This document shows, in pieces, positions 59,803 to 64,000 of a stretch of DNA of 64,000 bases. Made by a program: the position numbers and the translations under genes. The notes under the pieces were generated by a model, which saw only the letters and a list, made by a program, of their open reading frames with translations, did no database searches and was not told the origin of the DNA. Positions within the stretch are counted from its first letter, which is position 1. Every line of letters starts with the position of its first letter. The stretch spans positions 186,001-250,000 of the forward strand of contig NZ_NOIN01000006.1 in the NCBI RefSeq assembly GCF_014596565.1, in the 5' to 3' direction. Source of the stretch: Pseudomonas sp. PSB18 (GTDB lineage: Bacteria > Pseudomonadota > Gammaproteobacteria > Pseudomonadales > Pseudomonadaceae).

Positions 59803-60921
59803 TTAAATCAATTCGGCCAGAGAGGCTGGATTGAAGCCCTTCAGATCGGTGTAATCGGCATTTTCCACTTTGGCGACCCAATCCTGGTCACTCAGCAGAA
59901 CACGCCCCACAGCGATCAGATCAAACTCTTCGCGCTCCATGCGCTCGACGAGTCGATCCAGGCTCGCAGGGGTTGATCCCATGCCGGCGAAAGCGTTAGT
60001 GACATCATTATCCAGCCCAACCGAGCCGACGCTGATGGTTGTGGCGCCAGTGACCTTCTTCGCCCAACCCGCGCAGTTCAGCCCGTTCTCACCGTCGATT
60101 TCGGGGAACTCAGGTTCCCAGAAGCGCCGCTGCGAGCAATGCAGAACATCGACACCGGCCTCGACCAACGGCAGCAGCCAGTCTTCCATCAAGGCCGGGG
60201 TCTCAGCGAGGCGTACGCTAAAGTCCTGCTGCTTCCATTGGCTAACCCGCATGATGATCGGGAACTCGGGACCGACCGCATGACGAACGGCCGACACGAT
60301 CTCCGCGGCAAAGCGGGAGCGCTCCTTGATCGTCGGTCCGCCGTAACGATCGGTGCGCCGGTTGGTACCCGACCAGAAGAACTGATCGATCAGATAACCA
60401 TGAGCCCCGTGGATCTCCACCGTGTCGAAACCCAGGCGTTTGGCATCCGCCGCGGCCCTGGCGAATGCCGCAACCGTGTCTGCAATGTCCTCTTCGCTCA
60501 TCGCCACACCACGCGGGTCATTTGGCGAATCGAGACCGGATGGGCTTTCGACGGGAGCATCGGGCTCCCAGCCGTTGACGTTACGCACGGCACCGGTGTG
60601 CCAGATCTGCGGCCCCATACGACCACCCGCATGGTGAACCGCGTCAATCACGTTCTTCCATCCGGCCAGCGCGGCATCGCCGTGGAAAAAAGGAATGTTG
60701 GCATCGTTACGCGAAGCGGGCCGATCAACGACGGTCCCTTCCGACAAGATCAACCCAACCCGCCCCTCAGCCCGCCGCCGGTAATACGCGGCACTCCCCT
60801 CGCCGGGAACCCCCTCCGGCGAAAACTGCCGGGTCATCGGCGCCATGACAATCCGGTTTTTCAGCTCAAGCGACCGGATGGAAAAAGGACGGAATAAAAT
60901 GCTGGTATCAAGGTTTGCCAT
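59803..60921 (-). CDS. Old Yellow Enzyme-family NADH:flavin oxidoreductase
   Basis: A 372-residue FMN TIM-barrel ene-reductase. The N-terminal LKNRIVMAPMTRQF (residues about 20-33), the substrate-binding HGAHGYLIDQFFW with the Tyr/His pair region, and the FMN phosphate site (FDLIAVGRVLLSDQDW near the end) are visible. It reduces activated alkenes such as enones and maleimides and is often induced by electrophiles. ATG 60921 fits the family. It is divergent from an HxlR regulator with a dyad operator between. Confidence 0.92.
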   Translation of the reverse strand: MANLDTSILFRPFSIRSLELKNRIVMAPMTRQFSPEGVPGEGSAAYYRRRAEGRVGLILSEGTVVDRPASRNDANIPFFHGDAALAGWKNVIDAVHHAGGRMGPQIWHTGAVRNVNGWEPDAPVESPSGLDSPNDPRGVAMSEEDIADTVAAFARAAADAKRLGFDTVEIHGAHGYLIDQFFWSGTNRRTDRYGGPTIKERSRFAAEIVSAVRHAVGPEFPIIMRVSQWKQQDFSVRLAETPALMEDWLLPLVEAGVDVLHCSQRRFWEPEFPEIDGENGLNCAGWAKKVTGATTISVGSVGLDNDVTNAFAGMGSTPASLDRLVERMEREEFDLIAVGRVLLSDQDWVAKVENADYTDLKGFNPASLAELI

Positions 60922-60975
60922 TGGATGGACTCGGTTTGCTTTTGGAAGCCACATAAGTATATTTTGTAAACCAAA

Positions 60976-61005
60976 TGTCAATTAGGCACCTAGAGTCGCC
61001 TAGGT
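60976..61005. promoter_or_regulatory. OYE/HxlR divergent promoter with operator-like dyad
   Basis: ACCTAG at 60988-60993 and CTAGGT at 61000-61005 form an inverted repeat with a 6-bp spacer. On the minus strand TTGACA (60976-60981) directly follows and can serve as the -35 element for the flavin oxidoreductase gene. The dyad lies 19 bp upstream of the HxlR start. Confidence 0.6.
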
Positions 61006-61023
61006 ATCTTCGAGGAAACCTCA

Positions 61024-61398
61024 ATGCTGGAATTGAAGCCGCAATGTTTCTCGTCGGAGTGCCCAAGTCGGGCACTGTTCGACCAGATTGCAGATAAGTG
61101 GTCAATGATGGTCCTGGCGGTGCTCGATGACGGGCCGCATCGCTTCAACGCCATCAAGCGCCGCTTGGAAGGTGTCACGCAGAAGGCGCTTACCCAGTGC
61201 CTGCGGCGGTTGGAACGTAATGGCCTCGTCTCGCGCAAGGTCATTTCGTTCTCGCCCGTAGCGGTGCAGTACGAGATCACCCCGCTGGGGCGAACCTTGC
61301 AGGAGCCGCTTCGTGAACTGCATAAGTGGACGCTTGATAAATTGCCTGAGGTGGAGGCGGCGCGGTCGAAGTTTGATGAGGTTGCGGAGATGAGTTGA
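61024..61398 (+). CDS. HxlR-family regulator (candidate electrophile sensor)
   Basis: A 124-residue winged-helix regulator. The HxlR core is FDQIADKWSMMVLAVLDDGP, FNAIKRRLEGVTQKALTQCL, RRLERNGLVSR and the wing VQYEITPLGRTL. Cysteines C8 and C13 near the N-terminus (CFSSEC) and one in the recognition region (TQCLRRL) are placed like those of YodB/QorR-type redox sensors. It is divergent from the flavin oxidoreductase gene, its probable target. Confidence 0.9.
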   Translation: MLELKPQCFSSECPSRALFDQIADKWSMMVLAVLDDGPHRFNAIKRRLEGVTQKALTQCLRRLERNGLVSRKVISFSPVAVQYEITPLGRTLQEPLRELHKWTLDKLPEVEAARSKFDEVAEMS

Positions 61399-61426
61399 TC
61401 TAGCCGTTCCGCCGTGAGCGGATCCA

Positions 61427-61731
61427 TCAATCGAACTTGACCAGGTCCTTGAAGATCAGTTGCCCCCAGCTATTTCCGCGTGCCTGCACAAGCAGCCCAC
61501 CTTCAGAAAGCCCGCCAAGGTTGATCGGCGAGAAACCGAGATGTTCGGCAAGCGGCGCCGTCATCGTCGCTGGCCAGGAACACGACTCTCCTGCCACCCG
61601 CTACGGCCGGGTCTTGGTCAAGAACGGCAGCGACCAGATGGTTGAAGCTCTTGACCAGTCTTGCACCTGTGGGCAAACGCCTTGGCAAGCGCCTGGCCGA
61701 GTTTGCCGAGGCCGATAATTGCGTAGCTCAT
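61427..61731 (-). pseudogene. Remnant of an NADPH-dependent F420-reductase-like oxidoreductase
   Basis: Three in-order fragments in different frames: MSYAIIGLGKLGQALAKAFA from ATG 61731; then TGARLVKSFNHLVAAVLDQD through RRVVFLASDDDGAA; then LAEHLGFSPINLGGLSEGGL through WGQLIFKDLVKFD ending at stop 61427-61429. Together they span about 100 codons of a family of about 200 residues, so roughly the middle 100 codons are lost between fragments 1 and 2, and a small deletion shifts the frame again. Not functional. Confidence 0.85.
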
Positions 61732-61804
61732 AAGAATCTCCTTTGGTTTACCACGCCCTGCGGGCTCCGAAGATGGCATGGAGTGACCGCTCGGACGTAG
61801 CGAA

Positions 61805-62539
61805 TCAGATTTGCGCCAGACCGCCGTCGACGGCGACCTCACTGACGGTCATGAAACTGCTGTCCTGGGACGCGAGAAACGCGGCTGCCGCTCCGATCTC
61901 CGCCGGATCGGCCATGCGTTGGAGCGGATTCATCGAGGCGAAGACCTTCATGCCTTCCTCGCCTAACGCTGTCTTCGCGAGTTCAGTCGCGGTCGGCCCG
62001 GGCGACAACACATTGACCCGGATACCGGTGCCCTTCAGGTCTTCCGCCCAAGTCCGCGCCAGGTTGCGCACTGCCGCCTTGCTTGCGCTGTAGACGCTGA
62101 ATGCCGGAGCGCCCGTGGTACCGGCGCTCGATCCGGTCAGGATGATCGAACCGCCCTGCCCCATCAGCGGCAACGCCTTCTGGACCGTGAAGATCAAGCC
62201 CTTTACGTTGGTCTCGAAGGTTTCGTCAATGTGCTCGGCGGTGATCTTGCCGAGCGCAAGCGGGCTTCCCGCCCCGGCATTGGCGAAGACAATGTCGAGG
62301 GTTCCGCGCTCGGCCTTTACCACCGCGTAGAGCCGATCGAGGTCGTCCGGATCGGATACCGAGCCCTGCACCGCGCGAGCATTGGACCCGAGGTCAGCCA
62401 TCGCGGCGTCGAGCGCTTCCTGGCGGCGACCGAAAATGAAGACGAAGGCACCTTCCTCGATGAAACGCTTCGCTGCGGCGAGGCCGATACCGGTAGCGCC
62501 ACCGGTGATCACTGCGGTCTTTCCATTCAGTCTGGTCAT
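61805..62539 (-). CDS. Short-chain dehydrogenase/reductase (SDR)
   Basis: A 244-residue classical SDR. The cofactor motif is AVITGGATGIGLAAAKRF (residues about 10-27), NAG is in VFANAGAGSP, the catalytic Ser is in LTGSSAGTTG, and YSASK holds the Tyr and Lys. GRRQEAL after beta-2 suggests NADPH preference. ATG 62539 has AAGGA 8 nt upstream; 62548 is also in frame but overlaps the ribosome site. It is divergent from the second HxlR regulator. Confidence 0.92.
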   Translation of the reverse strand: MTRLNGKTAVITGGATGIGLAAAKRFIEEGAFVFIFGRRQEALDAAMADLGSNARAVQGSVSDPDDLDRLYAVVKAERGTLDIVFANAGAGSPLALGKITAEHIDETFETNVKGLIFTVQKALPLMGQGGSIILTGSSAGTTGAPAFSVYSASKAAVRNLARTWAEDLKGTGIRVNVLSPGPTATELAKTALGEEGMKVFASMNPLQRMADPAEIGAAAAFLASQDSSFMTVSEVAVDGGLAQI

Positions 62540-62604
62540 GATGTGCATCCTTCGTTGGTTGTACCCAAGCAGGAAATTGCTTGCTTGAGACGAGGATGCA
62601 GCGC

Positions 62605-62644
62605 TGATAACCTAAGGACAAGTATGCACCTTTTGGTAAGTATG
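62605..62644 (+). promoter_or_regulatory. Promoter and operator-like repeats of the second HxlR gene
   Basis: TTGCTT at 62581-62586 and TGATAA at 62605-62610 (18-nt spacer) could be the promoter. Just downstream the heptamer AAGTATG is repeated at 62620-62626 and 62638-62644 around ACC-TTTT-GGT (62628-62637), a plausible HxlR site. Confidence 0.45.
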
Positions 62645-63034
62645 AAAAAAATGACGAAGATAACTGAAATCTGCGACAGCGGTTGCGGGCTCAACGCCAC
62701 GCTACGCATCATCTCGGGCAAGTGGAAACCGCTGGTCATATTTTTCCTGCGCGGCGGCCCGAAACGCTATGGCGAGCTCAAGCGTTTGATCCCTGGCGTC
62801 AGCGACAAGGTCCTGATCCAGCAGTTGAAGGATCTGGAAGCCGATCAGGTGCTTGCACGGACCGACTACAAGGAAGTGCCCCCGCGCGTGGACTACACGC
62901 TGACGCCCCTCGGCCATAGTCTGGCTGATGCGATCATCCCGCTGTGCACCTGGGGAAACGAGAACGCGACGCAAATGGCAAGCATCTTCGCTGAGCGCGA
63001 CGCTTTGCCTGGGGGAATGCAGGCGAATCGCTGA
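62642..63034 (+). CDS. HxlR-family regulator of the SDR gene
   Basis: A winged-helix regulator of about 130 residues with the family core LRIISGKWKPLVIFFLRGGP, YGELKRLIPGVSDKVLIQQL, DLEADQVLAR and the wing RVDYTLTPLGHSL. Cysteines in ICDSGCGLN near the N-terminus occupy the position of the redox-sensing Cys in this family. Start uncertain: ATG 62642 is given, with 62624 (good AAGGA site but very near the predicted transcription start) and 62651 as alternatives. It is divergent from the SDR gene. Confidence 0.88.
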   Translation: MKKMTKITEICDSGCGLNATLRIISGKWKPLVIFFLRGGPKRYGELKRLIPGVSDKVLIQQLKDLEADQVLARTDYKEVPPRVDYTLTPLGHSLADAIIPLCTWGNENATQMASIFAERDALPGGMQANR

Positions 63035-63147
63035 GAGGGACGATTTTGCGCAGGGGCTTAGCTAAACCCGGTCCAGCGCTGGGCTTCTTGGCAAGCGCAT
63101 TGCTTTGTTATCGTGGCGCCCTCGTATCGCAATGGAAGCAATGAAGA

Positions 63148-63474
63148 ATGGATTCATGGAAGACTTTGGCGGCCATTATGATGGTATCGATCAGCGCGGA
63201 CGCGATGGCGTGGTATGTCGAGAATCCCATCGAGCGAGCGCTGACAGCCACGACCCTGTTCCCAACGCTGGTGCTAGGAGCAACCACGGCCTTTACGGTC
63301 AACGGACCTTCAATAATGAAAAAAGCAAAGAACGATGCGCTGACTTTCATTGGTTCCGATGGACAGATCCGCGGCGCCCAGTTTGAACAGGCATCTCGGT
63401 ACTATCGCTCGAACTACAATTCTCCCCTCATGTCCGACATGCAGTTGGCTCAGGCGATCGCTACTTCATTCTGA
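63148..63474 (+). CDS. DUF2388-family exported protein
   Basis: A 108-residue protein. The N-terminal signal-like segment is TLAAIMMVSISADAMA (residues about 5-20). The C-terminal half shows the DUF2388 pattern: AKNDALTFIGSDGQIRGAQF, then a short helix and SDMQLAQAIATSF. DUF2388 proteins are common in Pseudomonas, exported and uncharacterised. No partner gene is evident. Confidence 0.75.
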   Translation: MDSWKTLAAIMMVSISADAMAWYVENPIERALTATTLFPTLVLGATTAFTVNGPSIMKKAKNDALTFIGSDGQIRGAQFEQASRYYRSNYNSPLMSDMQLAQAIATSF

Positions 63475-63486
63475 GGTAGGCCTTCA

Positions 63487-63755
63487 TTACGGCGACAAAG
63501 AAGGTATCAGCAACCGACTCCCGGGGCCGGTGTTGAGATCTTGAAGAGGAAAATCGAGGGACCTATGGCGCCCTGCCCCAATCAACTTGTTCATATATGC
63601 TCCCCACAGCTGTTGTAATACCCCGTTGGCGTAGCCTGCAAGGCCCGCGATGCCGGAACAGTCGCAGCAGTTATAGGCATGTCGGTAATGATCCAAAAAG
63701 ATCAGCCGTCTATCTGTCTTGGCCCATGCAAGTGACGTAAACTCCGCGTCTCAAA
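63487..63755 (-). other. Open frame with D-x-Y-R-H-A motif and no credible start; possible gene fragment
   Basis: Reading leftward from a stop near 63756 the frame is open to 63487. It gives a peptide with WAKTDRRLIFLDHYRHAYNC, then CDCSGIAGLAGYANGVLQQL and DFPLQDLNTGPG. The FRHAYWN-like RHA stretch followed by a D-x5-N-x3-G stretch recalls small uncharacterised domains found in polymorphic-toxin contexts, but there is no ATG at the beginning and only a TTG at 63696. It may be a decayed remnant or chance. Confidence 0.25.
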
Positions 63756-63773
63756 ATCAGGACAGCGTGCGTC

Positions 63774-64000
63774 ATGCTTTTCACTTCGTTCGAATTCATA
63801 TTCGCGTTCCTACCGGTTGCATTTCTGGGTTTTTTTCTGCTCGCACGCTTCTGGGGACGAGAAGCTGCGGCGATATGGTTGGCAGCGGCATCTTTGTTTT
63901 TCTACGGATGGTGGAGTACGACCTATATCGCTCTCTTGCTATCTTCCATCCTGTTTAACTACTGCATTGGGTATCTGATCTGCAAAAATCAGGAAGCAAA
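63774..64000 (+). CDS. MBOAT-family O-acyltransferase, 5' part (AlgI-like)
   Basis: The first 75 residues of a membrane-bound O-acyltransferase, cut by the window end. The N-terminus MLFTSFEFIFAFLPVAFLGF is the hallmark of AlgI/DltB-type proteins, followed by WLAAASLFFYGWW and FNYCIGYLI. Such proteins transfer acyl groups to exopolysaccharides in the inner membrane. Which polymer is involved depends on genes beyond the window. Confidence 0.9.
   Translation, partial: MLFTSFEFIFAFLPVAFLGFFLLARFWGREAAAIWLAAASLFFYGWWSTTYIALLLSSILFNYCIGYLICKNQEA

Noticed and set aside
63105..63386. An overlapping plus-strand frame (93 codons) near the DUF2388 gene
   Set aside because: It is in another frame of the DUF2388 gene. 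The latter has a signal peptide and a recognisable family pattern.
1..64000. Search by eye for tRNA, rRNA, transposases, integrases and phage genes
   Set aside because: None seen. The accessory character of 28-64 kb rests on gene content and REP elements only, not on a detectable mobile element.

Overview
The window comes from the chromosome of a Pseudomonas, most likely of the P. fluorescens complex. The evidence is high-GC coding, a 13-gene nuo operon with fused nuoCD next to aceA and a secretin-like gene (an order I recall from P. aeruginosa), and many copies of a P. fluorescens-type REP sequence (unit starting GTGGGAGCGAGC) arranged as REPIN-like pairs. I see no rRNA, tRNA, CRISPR array, prophage, transposase or integrase.

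Bases 1-21470 are core metabolism: the end of a RoxA-type ribosomal oxygenase gene, a GNAT acetyltransferase, a secretin-N-domain protein, isocitrate lyase (aceA) behind a long leader, an HBM-type chemoreceptor, and the complete complex I operon nuoA-N. The nuo operon has a candidate sigma70 promoter, two Fur-like boxes far upstream, a strong hairpin between nuoF and nuoG, and a clear terminator after nuoN. Bases 21585-27868 hold a C4 acid-sugar (threonate/erythronate type) catabolic cluster: DeoR regulator, isomerase, GntP-family permease, aldolase, DUF1537 kinase and dehydrogenase.

Bases 28082-44568 are accessory. They hold an FAD oxidoreductase, a hemerythrin, a LysR-led operon (LysR, DoxX, ABM-domain protein, amidohydrolase, YcaC-type hydrolase), a perhydrolase/chloroperoxidase-type esterase, two convergent paralogous winged-helix/P-loop ATPase regulators whose 3' ends overlap by 54 bp, a pirin, and two GlxA-type AraC regulators.

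Bases 44820-58152 are the most interesting part. A dCache chemoreceptor with a sigma28 promoter is followed by a transporter/nitroreductase/acyl-CoA ligase operon, an AraC regulator and a MaoC-type hydratase. Next come a cupin with all the active-site residues of DMSP lyases, an orphan betaine-type binding protein, a DgcA/StcD-like flavoprotein demethylase, a pyrroline-5-carboxylate-reductase-like protein and a TetR regulator. A shared AATGTAC dyad lies in the TetR promoter and in the divergent promoter of the demethylase and binding-protein genes. The sequence therefore suggests one TetR-controlled system for uptake and breakdown of a quaternary ammonium or sulfonium compound. The substrate is not determined.

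Bases 58318-64000 hold a methyltransferase, small exported or membrane proteins, two successive divergent reductase/HxlR modules (an Old Yellow Enzyme, then an SDR) with a decayed NADP-dependent oxidoreductase pseudogene between them, a DUF2388 protein, and the start of an MBOAT acyltransferase cut by the window edge.
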